Positions 1 through 9,562 of a stretch of DNA of 64,000 bases are shown piece by piece. Both the position numbers and the translations under genes were made by a program. The notes beneath the pieces were generated by a model. That model was not told the origin of the DNA. It saw only the letters and a program-made list of their open reading frames with translations, and searched no databases. Numbering within the stretch: position 1 is the stretch's first letter; the number at the start of each line of letters is the position of its first letter. The DNA is from JAJDNS01 sp963578825 (GTDB taxonomy: Bacteria; Acidobacteriota; Vicinamibacteria; Fen-336): positions 53,245 to 117,244 of the forward strand of contig CAUZDW010000010.1 in NCBI GenBank assembly GCA_963578825.1, given 5' to 3'.

Positions 1-2
1 AC

Positions 3-155
3 CAGCTCGAGATCTCCGGCTTCTGCGCCTCAATCCGCACCGGTGTCCCTCTGGCGTGCGGTCCGGAGCTGGCCGCCGGCTCCGCCCGGGCCTGCCTCGC
101 CGCCCACGAGGCCATGGAGAAGAAGGCGCGCGTGGCCGTTCCCGCGATCGTGTGA
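3..155 (+). CDS. C-terminal end of a Gfo/Idh/MocA-like oxidoreductase (partial)
   Basis: The frame is open from the window edge for 50 codons and ends at TGA 153-155. The tail reads like the C-terminus of a Gfo/Idh/MocA-type dehydrogenase, where a segment such as SIRTGVPLACGPELAAGSA precedes an ACLAAHEAM helix. The nucleotide-binding domain would lie upstream, outside the window, so substrate and full length cannot be judged. The match rests on only 50 residues. The next gene, a sulfatase, starts about 100 bases downstream on the same strand, and a half copy of a dispersed repeat lies between them. Confidence 0.5.
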   Translation, partial: QLEISGFCASIRTGVPLACGPELAAGSARACLAAHEAMEKKARVAVPAIV

Positions 156-172
156 GACGCCGAACGACGCCC

Positions 173-218
173 GTCATGCTGAGGAGCTCCGCGTTCGAAC
201 GAGCGACGAAGCATCTCC
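173..218 (+). repeat. Half copy of a dispersed palindromic repeat
   Basis: This stretch begins GTCATGCTGAGGAGC and ends GCGACGAAGCATC. It matches the left half of the 104-base repeat at 45390-45493, with scattered mismatches. Only the left arm is present, so it should not fold like the full copies. It lies between the dehydrogenase tail and the first sulfatase. Confidence 0.6.
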
Positions 219-253
219 CCGTTGGACGCTCCGTGATCGAGAGGGAGGCACGC

Positions 254-1786
254 ATGCATCGATTGTCGGGTCGCTGGCTCTGCGCAGCTCCGCAGGCGCT
301 CCTGCTGCTCCTCGCCGTCTCGGCGCCTGCCCTCGCCTCCGTCGATCCGCCTCCTCTCGAGCAGGTGCCGGGCCGCAAGCCCATGAACCTGATCCTCATC
401 CTCACCGACGATCACCGCTACGACGCCCTGGGCTTCATGCACCCCTTCCTCGAGACCCCTCACCTCGACACTCTGGCCCGGGAAGGCGTCCACTTCAAGA
501 ACGCCTTCGTCACCACCTCGCTCTGCTCGCCGTCCCGGGCCTCGATCCTCACCGGGCTCTACGCCCACCGCCATCGGGTCGTGGACAACAGCCACGCGGT
601 TCCTCCGGGCACGGTGTACTTCCCCCAGTACCTGCAACAGGCGGGCTACGACACCGCCTTCGTCGGGAAGTGGCACATGGGGCACGAAGGGGACGATCCC
701 AAGCCCGGCTTCGATCGCTGGGTGAGCTTTCGAGGTCAGGGCTCGTACCTTCCGTCCCCGAACGGGCTGAACGTCGACGGAGAGAGGATGCCCCAGAAGG
801 GCTACATCACCGACGAGCTCACCGACTACGCCGTCGACTGGCTGGAGGATCGCTCGGACGAGGCACCCTTCTTCCTGTACCTCTCCCACAAGGCGGTGCA
901 CGCCCGCTTCTTTCCTGCGGAGCGCCACGCCGGTCGCTACAAAGACCAGGAGATCACGCCTCCTCCGACGATGCTGCTGCCCACGCCCGACCAGAACCTG
1001 CCCCGGTGGACCCAGGACCAGCGCAACAGCTGGCACGGTGTCGACTTTCCGTACCACAGCCGCCTCGACGTCTGGGAGTACTACCGCGACTACCTCGAGG
1101 CGCTCCTCGGTGTCGACGACAGCGTGGGCCGGGTCGTGGAGCTCCTGCGCAGCCGGGGCTGGCTCGAGAACACCGTCGTGCTCTACATGGGCGACAACGG
1201 CTTCGCCTTCGGGGAGCACGGCCTCATCGACAAGCGGCAGGCCTACGAGGAGTCGATGCGCATCCCCATGCTCATGCGGGCCCCGGGGGTACCAGGGGGC
1301 ACGGTCGTCGACGCGGTCGTCGCCAACATCGACGTTGCCGCGACGATGTTGGACGCGGCGGCTCTTCGCCCCCCGAGCGACCTGGATGGGCGGAGCATGC
1401 TGCCGCTCCTTCGGGACGACGAGGCGCCGTGGCGCACCGAGCTCCTCTACGAGTATTTCTGGGAGCACAACTTCCCCCAGACGCCCACCGTGCACGCGCT
1501 GCGCGGGGATCGCTACAAGTACATTCGCTATCACGGCATCTGGGATCTCGACGAGCTCTACGATCTGCGCGAAGACCCCCACGAGACCCGCAACCTGATC
1601 GCCAGCCCCGAGCACCGGCAGATCGCCGTCGACATGAACCACCGCCTGTTCGAGATCCTCGAGGAGACCGACGGGATGTCGATTCCTCTCTCGCCCGACA
1701 AGGGACGCAAGAACAACCTGCGTCGGCCGGACCTCGCCGCCCCGGCGCCCTTCCCGGTTCCCTTGATCGCGCCCGAAGAGAACTGA
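254..1786 (+). CDS. Secreted type I sulfatase (arylsulfatase A family)
   Basis: A 510-residue type I sulfatase, which would hydrolyse sulfate esters in the periplasm or outside the cell. ATG 254 is chosen because GAGGGAGG lies just upstream and the protein then opens with a signal peptide (hydrophobic run about residues 12-28). Metal ligands D52-D53 are in LTDDHR. C91 in CSPSR is the cysteine converted to formylglycine. KWHMGH and the DNGFAFGEHG metal site are also present. The C-terminal RGDRYKYIRY block is typical of family members related to iduronate and choline sulfatases. The substrate cannot be read from sequence. A second sulfatase lies at 2722-4143. Conversion of the cysteine needs a formylglycine-generating enzyme not found in this window. 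Confidence 0.9.
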   Translation: MHRLSGRWLCAAPQALLLLLAVSAPALASVDPPPLEQVPGRKPMNLILILTDDHRYDALGFMHPFLETPHLDTLAREGVHFKNAFVTTSLCSPSRASILTGLYAHRHRVVDNSHAVPPGTVYFPQYLQQAGYDTAFVGKWHMGHEGDDPKPGFDRWVSFRGQGSYLPSPNGLNVDGERMPQKGYITDELTDYAVDWLEDRSDEAPFFLYLSHKAVHARFFPAERHAGRYKDQEITPPPTMLLPTPDQNLPRWTQDQRNSWHGVDFPYHSRLDVWEYYRDYLEALLGVDDSVGRVVELLRSRGWLENTVVLYMGDNGFAFGEHGLIDKRQAYEESMRIPMLMRAPGVPGGTVVDAVVANIDVAATMLDAAALRPPSDLDGRSMLPLLRDDEAPWRTELLYEYFWEHNFPQTPTVHALRGDRYKYIRYHGIWDLDELYDLREDPHETRNLIASPEHRQIAVDMNHRLFEILEETDGMSIPLSPDKGRKNNLRRPDLAAPAPFPVPLIAPEEN

Positions 1787-1810
1787 CCGCGAGCCCCGGC
1801 CGCGCGGCCG

Positions 1811-2596
1811 TCAGACCTGGGAGAAGGACGTGGGTCGGAGCGTCAGGCTCGTGAGGTTCGACAGGATCTCGCGGTCGGAATAGCCGGGCGTGTTCTTCAG
1901 CTTCTCCCACGCCGGGTCGGCCACGAACGTGCGCCAGGCCTTCTGTTTGGCCGCCTGGTCCGCAAACGTCAGCATGTACACGAAGTTGGGGAGGCGACGG
2001 CCGACGAGCGCCCGCCCGAAGAAGACCGGGGTCAGGCCTGCGCGCCGGAAGATCTCGAGCTCACCCATGGTCGTGAACATCTCCACCTTCCGGGCGTGGG
2101 CCTGCTCGCTGTGGCTCTCGTAGGTCCGCAGCTCGAAGATGCGCGGCGCGTCCGTGTCAGGGACCTCGATACGGGGGACGTTGGGGAACGCGTGGAGGAG
2201 AGTGCTCTCGAAGCGGATGTAGCCGGGAGCCGTGGCCGGTCGGTTGAGCTCCGCCGCAGCGGCCTTCTGGAACTCGGCATCGGCGTCGAGCCGCTCTGCG
2301 GATGCGGCAAGGGACGGACAGTCCGGGTGGGTCAGCAGCACGTGGACCTTCGGCATCTCCGGGCCCCCCGTCGTCTCGAAGACCCCCACGGGCCGGATCC
2401 CCTGCCGGTTCCAGGCGGGCACCGCGGCCTCGCGGAGGAACGCGTCCAGCGCGGTCTTCTGCTCGCCGATCCGAATGTGATAGGTGCGCAGCTCGTAATA
2501 CTCCGTACCCTTCGCCTGGGCGTCGAGCCTGTCGGCCCGGCCCAGCCCGGCGCCTGCAGCAGCACCGGCTCCGACCAGCCACTGTCGTCGCTTCAT
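1811..2596 (-). CDS. NIPSNAP family protein with Tat-like signal
   Basis: A 261-residue protein with two tandem NIPSNAP-type ferredoxin-like repeats. The first opens with YYELRTYHIR near residue 35, the second with IFELRTYESH near residue 155. The N-terminus MKRRQWLVGAGAAAGAG is a twin-arginine-like leader, so export is likely. ATG 2596 has GGAGAGGAGG upstream and is preferred over the in-frame start 11 codons earlier. NIPSNAP domains are dimeric alpha-beta barrels of uncertain biochemical role. The gene converges on the first sulfatase with 24 bases between stops, and diverges from the second sulfatase. Confidence 0.85.
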   Translation of the reverse strand: MKRRQWLVGAGAAAGAGLGRADRLDAQAKGTEYYELRTYHIRIGEQKTALDAFLREAAVPAWNRQGIRPVGVFETTGGPEMPKVHVLLTHPDCPSLAASAERLDADAEFQKAAAAELNRPATAPGYIRFESTLLHAFPNVPRIEVPDTDAPRIFELRTYESHSEQAHARKVEMFTTMGELEIFRRAGLTPVFFGRALVGRRLPNFVYMLTFADQAAKQKAWRTFVADPAWEKLKNTPGYSDREILSNLTSLTLRPTSFSQV

Positions 2597-2721
2597 GGCC
2601 CCTCCTCTCCGAGTCCCGGGTCGGCTCACCGCCGCACACTATTCGCCCGGGGCGCCCGGGGTCAACGGGGGAGCCGGGGCGGTTATCATGACGCTCTCGC
2701 TTGGCCACCCCGGAGGTGACG

Positions 2722-4143
2722 ATGCATGCCCTGCGGCGACATGGCGTCTTGCTCCCGTCTGCGCTGGGACTGCTGTCCATCGGCGTGGCGTGCACCCTCG
2801 ACGTCTCCGACTCCGAAGAGGGCACGCCGCGGCCCCCGAACCTCGTCTACGTCATGGCCGATGATCTGGGCTGGGCTGATCTGGGGAGCTACGGTCAGAC
2901 GCAGATCGCGACGCCGCGGCTGGACCGCATGGCCGCCGAGGGAACGCGCTTCACTCAGTACTACGCCGGCAGCACGGTCTGCGCCCCGTCCCGGGCGACG
3001 CTCATGACCGGGCAGCACACCGGCCACGCGTGGATCCGGGGAAACGGCGAGTTTCCGATCCGGCCCGAGGACGTGACCGTTGCCGAGGTCCTCAAGGAGG
3101 CGGGCTACACCACCGGGGTCGTGGGGAAGTGGGGACTGGGTGTCGAGGACACCGCCGGCCGCCCGGACCGCCAGGGATTCGATTTCTCCTTTGGCATCCT
3201 TCACCACGTCTACGCCCACCGGCAGTATGCGGGCCACCTCTGGAAGAACGGGGAGAAGACGCGAATCTCCCGTGAGGACTTCGTCAACGACCTCTTCACC
3301 GACGAGGCGCTTGCGTTCATCCGCCGGAGCCAGGGGGCGCCTTTCTTGCTCTACCTCGCGTACACGAGCCCCCACGCCGAGCTCCGTGTCCCGGACGACT
3401 CGGTGGCCGAGTATCGCGGCCGCTTCGAGGAGACGCCGTACGTGAACGAGGAGGCCGATGCGAACTGGCCCCGGGCCGACCCGCGAAAGTGGAGCGGCTA
3501 TCGCTCACAGCCGGAGCCCCGGGCCGCGTACGCCGGGATGGTGACTCGCATCGATCGTGACGTTGGGCGCCTCCTCGATCTCCTGAGCGAGCTCGGCATC
3601 GACGACGAGACCATCGTGTTCTTTACCAGCGACAATGGTCCGCACAAGGAAGGGGGACACGATCCCTTCTTCTTCCCAAGCGCCAGGCCCCTCCGCGGCA
3701 TCAAGCGCGATCTCTACGAGGGGGGCATCCGCGTGCCGATGATCGTGCGGGCGCCGGGGCGTGTTCCAGCCGGACGCACGAGCGACGCGGTCTGGGCGCA
3801 CTGGGACGTCCTGCCCACCCTGGCCGACCTCGGCGGTGCCGTGGCTCCCGCCCGCCTCGATGGCATCTCCGTGCGAGAGGCCCTCGAGACCGGGGAGATG
3901 CCCGGAGAGCACCCGCCTCTCTACTGGGAGTTCCACGAACGCGGCTTCGAGCAGGCCGTCCGGATGGGCCGGTGGAAGGCCGTGCGACACGGAGCCGATC
4001 AACCGCTGGAGCTCTACGACCTGGAGGCAGACGTCTCGGAGAAGACCGACGTGGCGGGCGAGCATCCCGAAGTGGTGGCCAGGATCGAGGAGTTCCTCGG
4101 ACAGGCCCGCACCGAGTCGTCCCTCTGGCCACTGGACGAGTGA
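2722..4143 (+). CDS. Secreted type I sulfatase
   Basis: A 473-residue type I sulfatase distinct from the one at 254-1786. The start is ATG 2722, with GGAGGTG at 2712-2718 just before it. D47-D48 (MADDLGWADLG) bind metal, C87 in CAPSR is the formylglycine site, and KWGLG and TSDNGPHKEGGHDP complete the active site. The latter resembles arylsulfatases of the AtsA/Aslb type. The leader is hydrophobic and ends near C24, but the residues before it do not make a classic lipobox, so a lipoprotein is possible and not certain. The stop overlaps the GTG start of the next gene by four bases, so the two may be co-transcribed although their functions look unrelated. Confidence 0.9.
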   Translation: MHALRRHGVLLPSALGLLSIGVACTLDVSDSEEGTPRPPNLVYVMADDLGWADLGSYGQTQIATPRLDRMAAEGTRFTQYYAGSTVCAPSRATLMTGQHTGHAWIRGNGEFPIRPEDVTVAEVLKEAGYTTGVVGKWGLGVEDTAGRPDRQGFDFSFGILHHVYAHRQYAGHLWKNGEKTRISREDFVNDLFTDEALAFIRRSQGAPFLLYLAYTSPHAELRVPDDSVAEYRGRFEETPYVNEEADANWPRADPRKWSGYRSQPEPRAAYAGMVTRIDRDVGRLLDLLSELGIDDETIVFFTSDNGPHKEGGHDPFFFPSARPLRGIKRDLYEGGIRVPMIVRAPGRVPAGRTSDAVWAHWDVLPTLADLGGAVAPARLDGISVREALETGEMPGEHPPLYWEFHERGFEQAVRMGRWKAVRHGADQPLELYDLEADVSEKTDVAGEHPEVVARIEEFLGQARTESSLWPLDE

Positions 4144-5888
4144 CCGACGCCGGCGCCCGCCCGTCCGCCCCGTGGATCCTGGCGCAGGATGGCCCGCGGC
4201 TGCTTCGCTTCGACTGCCCCCGGGACGTGCTCGAGGCTCGGACGACCGCCGAGGTCCAGGCGGCCCTTCAACGGGCGGACGCTGTGCTGGCGGCGGGGGC
4301 GTGGATCGCGGGCCTGCTCGCCTTTGAAGCCGCGGGCGCGTTCGGGCTGACAACGCGTCCGCCCGATCCCGACGGGATCCCACTCCTGTGGCTCGGTGTC
4401 TTCGGAGAGCCAGCGGTGGTATCAGCGGATGTTCTCGAGACGTCGGATGCCGTGTCGCCCGATCCCGCTCGGTGGCAACCCGAGCTCGGCGCGGACGCCC
4501 ACGGCAGAGCGCTGGTCCGTCTCCACGAGCACATCGGCGCTGGCGACACGTACCAGGTCAACTTCACGTTCCCGCTGAGGGCTCCTCTCGAAGAGGATCC
4601 GTTCCTCCTCTTCTCCCGCCTCGTCGCCACCCAGCGGCCCCCTCACGCGGCCTTCGTCGACCTCGGTCGATTCGCCGTGGCCTCCGCGTCACCGGAGCTC
4701 TTCTTCCGCCTCGAGGGGGAGACTCTCACCACGCGGCCGATGAAGGGCACGGCGCCCCGCGGAGTGACCCTGGCCGCTGACGCGGATCGGGTGGAGGAGC
4801 TCCGCTCATCGGAGAAGGATCGGGCCGAGAACCTGATGATCGTCGACATGCTGCGCAACGATCTCGGCCGGGTGGCGGAGATCGGCAGCGTCGCGGTGCC
4901 CTCGCTCTTCGACATCGAGCGCTACCCGACGCTCCTGCAGATGACGTCCACGGTCACCGCCCGGAGCCGGGCGTCGCTCGGCGAGATCCTCGGTGCTCTC
5001 TTCCCGTGCGCCTCGATCACCGGCGCGCCCAAGAAGCGGACGATGGAGATCATCGCGGCCACGGAGTCCGCTCCGCGGGGCGTTTACACCGGAACGGTAG
5101 GGTGGGCGTCACCCGATCGGAAGGCCTGCTTCAACGTGGCCATCCGCACGGCGGTGGCGGACCGCAGACGCGGCACCGTGACCTACGGCATCGGCAGCGG
5201 CATCGTCGCCGACTCCGTGGCGCGGGAGGAGTATGCCGAGTGCCTGCTCAAGGCCCGCATCCTGGAAGAACGGCCCTTTGCGCTTCTCGAGACCCTGGCG
5301 CTCGTCCCGGGGAGCGGCTATCGGCGGCTCGACGGGCACCTCGCTCGTCTTCGGAGCTCGGCACTCTACTTCGGCGTGCCCCTCGACGAAGCGCGCCTCG
5401 AGGGCGAGCTCCACGCGCTGGCGTCCAGCATCGAATCTCCTCGCCGCGTCCGAGTGCTGGTCCACGCGGACGGGAGCGTGGCTGTGGAAGACACGCCCCT
5501 GCGGCCGCTCCCGGGAGGTCCTGTCCGAGTGGGCCTCGCCGTGGACCCGGTGGATCCGCGGAGCGTCTGGCTCCACCACAAGACGACCCGAAGAGAGATC
5601 TACGACGCGGCCCGGGCTTCACGGCCGGACTGCGACGACGTGCTCCTGTGGAACAGCCGGGGGGAGCTCACCGAGTCCGGCATCGCCAACGTGGTGGTCG
5701 AAAGGGGCGGTCACCGACTGACCCCACCGGTCTCCTCGGGCCTTCTGGCAGGCGTCGAGCGGGCGGCGCTGCTGGCTGACGGCCGCGCTCGCGAGGAGGT
5801 CGTGCCGGTCTCCGAGCTGCGCCGGGGCCAGCGGCTCTGGCTGGCCAACTCGGTCCGGGGCGAATACGAGGCCGAATACGTCGGATGA
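4140..5888 (+). CDS. pabB: Fused aminodeoxychorismate synthase component I and 4-amino-4-deoxychorismate lyase
   Basis: A 582-residue fusion for p-aminobenzoate synthesis in the folate pathway. Residues about 115-375 are a chorismate-binding domain of the PabB type. They include TRPMKGTAPRG, whose lysine aligns with the PabB catalytic lysine, and the helix SSEKDRAENLMIVDMLRND. Residues about 385-582 are a branched-chain-aminotransferase-fold lyase (PabC type) with the PLP lysine in LHHKTTRREIYDAA and the ELTESGIANVVVE block. GTG 4140 overlaps the sulfatase stop in a GTGA overlap and keeps the conserved N-terminus. The glutaminase PabA is not in the window. No damage is visible. Confidence 0.9.
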   Translation: MTDAGARPSAPWILAQDGPRLLRFDCPRDVLEARTTAEVQAALQRADAVLAAGAWIAGLLAFEAAGAFGLTTRPPDPDGIPLLWLGVFGEPAVVSADVLETSDAVSPDPARWQPELGADAHGRALVRLHEHIGAGDTYQVNFTFPLRAPLEEDPFLLFSRLVATQRPPHAAFVDLGRFAVASASPELFFRLEGETLTTRPMKGTAPRGVTLAADADRVEELRSSEKDRAENLMIVDMLRNDLGRVAEIGSVAVPSLFDIERYPTLLQMTSTVTARSRASLGEILGALFPCASITGAPKKRTMEIIAATESAPRGVYTGTVGWASPDRKACFNVAIRTAVADRRRGTVTYGIGSGIVADSVAREEYAECLLKARILEERPFALLETLALVPGSGYRRLDGHLARLRSSALYFGVPLDEARLEGELHALASSIESPRRVRVLVHADGSVAVEDTPLRPLPGGPVRVGLAVDPVDPRSVWLHHKTTRREIYDAARASRPDCDDVLLWNSRGELTESGIANVVVERGGHRLTPPVSSGLLAGVERAALLADGRAREEVVPVSELRRGQRLWLANSVRGEYEAEYVG

Positions 5889-6012
5889 CGGGTCGGGCAG
5901 CGTCGGCTCGAGCCAGCCGAACGCCTGCCCTCGGCCCGCGAGGCTTGACCGGTGCCCGGGGCAGCCCTAGCCTGAGACGGCAAGACGGCGGCCGGTCCTC
6001 GAGGTGACCTCA

Positions 6013-7635
6013 ATGCGCAAGCTGGTCGAGTGTGTCCCCAACTTCTCGGAGGGGCGTGATCCGGCCGTGATCGAGGCGATTGCGGCCGCCGTCCGTGTCA
6101 CCGAGGGGTGCACGCTCCTCGATGTCGCCCCGGGACGCTCGACGAACCGTACCGTCTACACCTTCGTCGGCTCGCCCGAAGCCGTCGTGGAGGGTGCGCT
6201 AGCCGCCGCGCGGGTGGCTCGAGAGCGAATCGACATGCGGACGCAGACGGGCGAGCACCCGCGGGTCGGGGCCATGGACGTGTGTCCCTTCGTGCCTGTC
6301 TCCGGTGTGACCATGGACGACTGCGTGGGCCTGGCGAACGCCTTTGGCGAGCGCGTGGCGGCGGAGCTCCGGGTGCCCGTCTACCTCTACGGCCACGCCG
6401 CAAAGGCCGACCACCGCCGATCGCTGCGCCAGATCCGGGCCGGGGAGTACGAGGCTCTCGGTGAGAGGATCGGAACCTCGGAGTGGGCGCCCGATTTCGG
6501 CCCCGGGGAGCTCGTGCCGCAGTGGGGCGCAACCTGCACTGGAGCACGGGATTTCCTCATCGCCTACAACGTCAACATCCTGGGCACAAAAGAGCAGGCG
6601 CACCGCATCGCTCTCGACGTACGTGAGCAGGGACGCGGCCCCGACCAGCCGGGGCGCCTCGAGGCCGTGCGCGCCATCGGGTGGTTCGTGGACGAATACG
6701 ACCTGGCGCAGGTGTCGATCAACCTCGAGGACTTCAAGACGACCCCACCCCACGTGGCATTCGAGGCCTGCGCGGAGAAGGCCCGGGAGCTCAAGCTCGC
6801 CGTGGCCGGCTCCGAGCTCGTTGGCCTCATCCCCCTCGACGCCATGCTCCTCGCTGCCGAGCACTACATGAAGAAGGAGAACCTCTTCCTCCTCGACGAG
6901 CGACAGAAGATCCTCCTGGTCGTGGAGAGGCTTGGGCTGTCCTCGGTGCAGTCCTTCGTGCCCGACAAGCGGATCATCGAGTACATGATCCCCCGGGAGG
7001 ACGAAGAGCCCCTCGCCACCATGAGCGTGCGGTCGTTCGTCGAGCTCGTGGCCGCCCGGACGTCTGCCCCGGGCGGAGGCTCGGCATCGGCCTTGATCGC
7101 CGCGGTGGGAGCCGCCCTCGGCGCCATGGTCGGCTGGATGACGTACGGGAAGCGGAAGTTCGAGGACCAGGACGCCACGATGCGGCGCCTCATCCCCCCG
7201 CTGGACCAGGCCATGAAGAGCCTCCTGCCCATGATCGACCGCGACACCCGGGCCTTCGACGGCTACATGGAGGCCCTCGGCATGCCGAAGGAGACCGGGG
7301 AAGAGAAGGCGGCCCGGGACCGCGCCATGCAGGAGGGGCTGAGGGCCGCCGTGCAGGTGCCCCTCGACGTCATGCGCATCGGCGACCGGTCCTGGGACGC
7401 CATGGTGGAGATGGCCGCCCACGGCAACATCGCCTCGCGCTCCGACCTCGAGGTGGCCGCGAAGGCTCTCGAAACGGGCATATGGGGCGCCTCGCGAAAC
7501 GTCGCCATCAATCTCCCCGGGATCGAGGACGAGGCCTATCGGAAAAAGGCTGGCGCCGAGTCGGAGTCCCTCGCGGACCGCGCCGCCGCGAAGCGCGACG
7601 AGGTGCTCGCGGCCCTGGCCGCGCGCCGGGTCTGA
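6013..7635 (+). CDS. ftcD: Glutamate formimidoyltransferase / formimidoyltetrahydrofolate cyclodeaminase (bifunctional)
   Basis: A 540-residue bifunctional enzyme of histidine degradation. It moves the formimino group from formiminoglutamate to tetrahydrofolate, then releases ammonia to give methenyl-THF. Length and layout match animal FTCD. Residues 1 to about 330 are the transferase, with H82 in GEHPRVGAMDV as catalytic base. Residues about 340-540 are the helical cyclodeaminase, with the PGGGSASA loop. ATG 6013 follows GAGGTGA at 6001-6007; a GTG nine bases earlier lies inside that ribosome site and is rejected. No hut genes are adjacent. The next gene begins six bases after the stop, so the two are probably co-transcribed. 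Confidence 0.93.
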   Translation: MRKLVECVPNFSEGRDPAVIEAIAAAVRVTEGCTLLDVAPGRSTNRTVYTFVGSPEAVVEGALAAARVARERIDMRTQTGEHPRVGAMDVCPFVPVSGVTMDDCVGLANAFGERVAAELRVPVYLYGHAAKADHRRSLRQIRAGEYEALGERIGTSEWAPDFGPGELVPQWGATCTGARDFLIAYNVNILGTKEQAHRIALDVREQGRGPDQPGRLEAVRAIGWFVDEYDLAQVSINLEDFKTTPPHVAFEACAEKARELKLAVAGSELVGLIPLDAMLLAAEHYMKKENLFLLDERQKILLVVERLGLSSVQSFVPDKRIIEYMIPREDEEPLATMSVRSFVELVAARTSAPGGGSASALIAAVGAALGAMVGWMTYGKRKFEDQDATMRRLIPPLDQAMKSLLPMIDRDTRAFDGYMEALGMPKETGEEKAARDRAMQEGLRAAVQVPLDVMRIGDRSWDAMVEMAAHGNIASRSDLEVAAKALETGIWGASRNVAINLPGIEDEAYRKKAGAESESLADRAAAKRDEVLAALAARRV

Positions 7636-7640
7636 GCGGC

Positions 7641-8444
7641 GTGAACCGCAGCACCTTCCGCATCCCGAAGATGGACTGCGCGGCCGAGGAGCAGCTCGTG
7701 CGGATGGCCCTGGACGGGATGGACGAGGTCCGCGGGCTCTCGTTCGACCTGCCGGCGCGAACGCTGTGCGTCTGGCACGAAGGCGAGACCCACCTCGTGA
7801 GCCGAAAGCTCGACCCGCTCGCCCTCGGCGCGGTCCTCTCCGACACGGAGGAGGCCACGTCGACACCGCCCCCCGCCGTCGGGGAGGCCACCCAGGACTC
7901 GACGGAAGCGCGCACGCTCTGGATCCTTCTGGCAATCAACGCCGTCATGTTCGTGGTCGAGCTCGTGGCTGGCTGGCTGGCGGAGTCGGCGGGCCTGATC
8001 GCCGATTCTCTGGACATGCTCGCCGATGCCACCGTCTACGGGGTCGCTCTCTACGCGGTGGGGCGGGCCGCGGCCCTCAAGCGTCGAGCCGTGCACCTCA
8101 CCGGCTGGCTCCAAATCGTTCTTGCCCTCGGAGTGCTCGGCGAGGTCTTCCGACGAGCGGTGTTCGGGAGCATCCCCGAGGCTCCGACGATGATGGGGGT
8201 CTCGCTTCTCGCCCTCGCCGCCAACGTCACGTGCCTCCTCCTGATCACACGACACCGCCACTACGGTGTCCACATGATGGCGGTCTTCATCTGCTCCGCG
8301 AACGACGTGATCGCGAACGCGGGCGTGATCGTCGCCGGTGCCCTGGTGGGGTGGACGGGCTCCAACGTGCCGGACCTGGTCATCGGGACCGGCATCGGCA
8401 TCGTCGTCCTGGTCGGCGGGCTCCGGATCCTGCGTCTGCGCTAG
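7641..8444 (+). CDS. Cation efflux family transporter with N-terminal heavy-metal-associated domain
   Basis: A 267-residue protein. Residues 1 to about 65 form an HMA-like domain (FRIPKMDCAAEEQLV) with a single cysteine instead of the usual CxxC. It is followed by cation-diffusion-facilitator membrane segments starting near residue 92 (FVVELVAGWLAES and LIADSLDMLADA). The second CDF metal site is recognisable as ICSANDVIANAG. The CDF part is short and lacks the C-terminal cytoplasmic domain, as in a known small subfamily. GTG 7641 is chosen because it keeps the whole HMA-like domain; ATG 7671 would cut it. The role is probably divalent metal export. It ends at TAG, overlapping the end of the convergent SGNH remnant. 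Confidence 0.8.
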   Translation: MNRSTFRIPKMDCAAEEQLVRMALDGMDEVRGLSFDLPARTLCVWHEGETHLVSRKLDPLALGAVLSDTEEATSTPPPAVGEATQDSTEARTLWILLAINAVMFVVELVAGWLAESAGLIADSLDMLADATVYGVALYAVGRAAALKRRAVHLTGWLQIVLALGVLGEVFRRAVFGSIPEAPTMMGVSLLALAANVTCLLLITRHRHYGVHMMAVFICSANDVIANAGVIVAGALVGWTGSNVPDLVIGTGIGIVVLVGGLRILRLR

Positions 8445-9028
8445 AAGACCGTGGGGGCGCCGGCCCTGCCCAACAGGTCGCCTCGCCGCAGGAAGGCGAG
8501 CTGCGCCTCGGCCCAGATGCGGTTGCCCGCCTCGGTCGTGGTCCGGGCCAGAACCGCGTGCGGGCGGGTCGACCAGCTTCCCTCGTACTGAAGGTAGTGC
8601 GGCACGCCGGTGACCACCACGGGCACGCCGCGCTCGCGCCAGAACGTGATGGCCGCGGACAAGACGCGCATGGAATAGGCCGTCTTCTCCTCGAGGTTTG
8701 CCGTCACCGTCGTGGCGAGCCAATTGCAGAAAGGAGAACAAGCGGCTATGCCGGTTCAGGAGGATGCTGATGCGCAAGCGGAGGGGCTTCTTCTCGATGC
8801 CGAACGGGGTGAGAACGTATTCAGCCGCCCGGTCCGGCACACCGACGATCCGCTCGGGCAGACCGCGGCCGTCGAAAACCGTGTACGCCTCGTAGGCGCA
8901 GTCGTTGGCCAGGTCCGTCATGTCCACGGTGATGATCAGCAGGTCGGGGGCGTAGTCGGGAAGCACCCTGGTCGCCAGGAGGTAGTACATGAAGATGGAG
9001 TAGCTGGAGGTTCCGGTGTTGATCCGCC
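8441..9028 (-). pseudogene. SGNH/GDSL-type hydrolase remnant
   Basis: Two minus-strand frames together encode the C-terminal part of an SGNH-hydrolase-like protein. The upstream piece reads NTGTSSYSIFMYYLL and PDLLIITVDMTDLAND, an SGNH block. After a one-base frameshift near 8718 the downstream piece reads ANLEEKTAYSMRVL and GVPVVVTGVPHYLQY. The N-terminal part with the catalytic GDS serine is missing, because sequence upstream of about 9028 switches to a dehydrogenase fragment on the other strand. It is not expected to be functional. The stop overlaps that of the cation-efflux gene. Confidence 0.6.
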
Positions 9029-9527
9029 TGGGGATCCCTGGTGGAAGCGATGGGCGTGAAGGAGGGGCAGACGCTGCTCGTTCGCGGCGGAACGTCGTCG
9101 ATCGGAATGGCGGCGGCAACCATTGCCAAGGACCTGGGGCTGACCGTCATCTCGACCACCCGGAACGAGACCAAGCGCGAGGCGCTGATTGAGAACGGGG
9201 CCGACCATGTCGTGATCGACACCGGCGAGGTCGCCGAGCCTGTTCGGCAGATCTTTCCCGGCGGCGTGAACGCGGTGCTCGAGCTGATCGGCACCACAAC
9301 CCTCCTCGATTCGCTCGCCTGCTGCTCTCCGAAAGGCATCGTGTGCAACACTGGCATCCTGGGCAACGCCTGGGCCATCGAGGACTTCCAGCCGATGGCC
9401 GCGATCCCGTCGCCGGTCCGGTTGACGACGTTCCTCAGCGAGACGGTGGAGGCGGCGAACGCGACCGCTGCGCTTCAGAACGCGGTCGATGCTGCGGCCG
9501 AGGGGCGGTACAGGGTCAACATCGGGT
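9023..9527 (+). pseudogene. Zinc-type alcohol dehydrogenase / quinone oxidoreductase fragment
   Basis: An internal slice of an MDR-family dehydrogenase, about 168 codons. It starts mid-domain at AWGSLVEAMGV, which directly follows an in-frame stop. It runs through the cofactor loop GGTSSIGMAAATIAKDLGL and the block NGADHVVID, then stops matching after YRVNI near 9527. Both the catalytic N-terminal domain and the last residues are missing. Each edge abuts a fragment of another gene on the opposite strand, so this looks like a piece left by deletion or recombination. Confidence 0.7.
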
Positions 9528-9562
9528 CACGTAGCCGGAGCCCGTCCGGCCGCGAACGGCGT

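Noticed and set aside
3972..4139. In-frame extension of the PabB-PabC protein into the upstream sulfatase gene
   Set aside because: The extension is antiparallel in style to the sulfatase codons, matches nothing, and GTG 4140 with the four-base overlap gives the conserved N-terminus.
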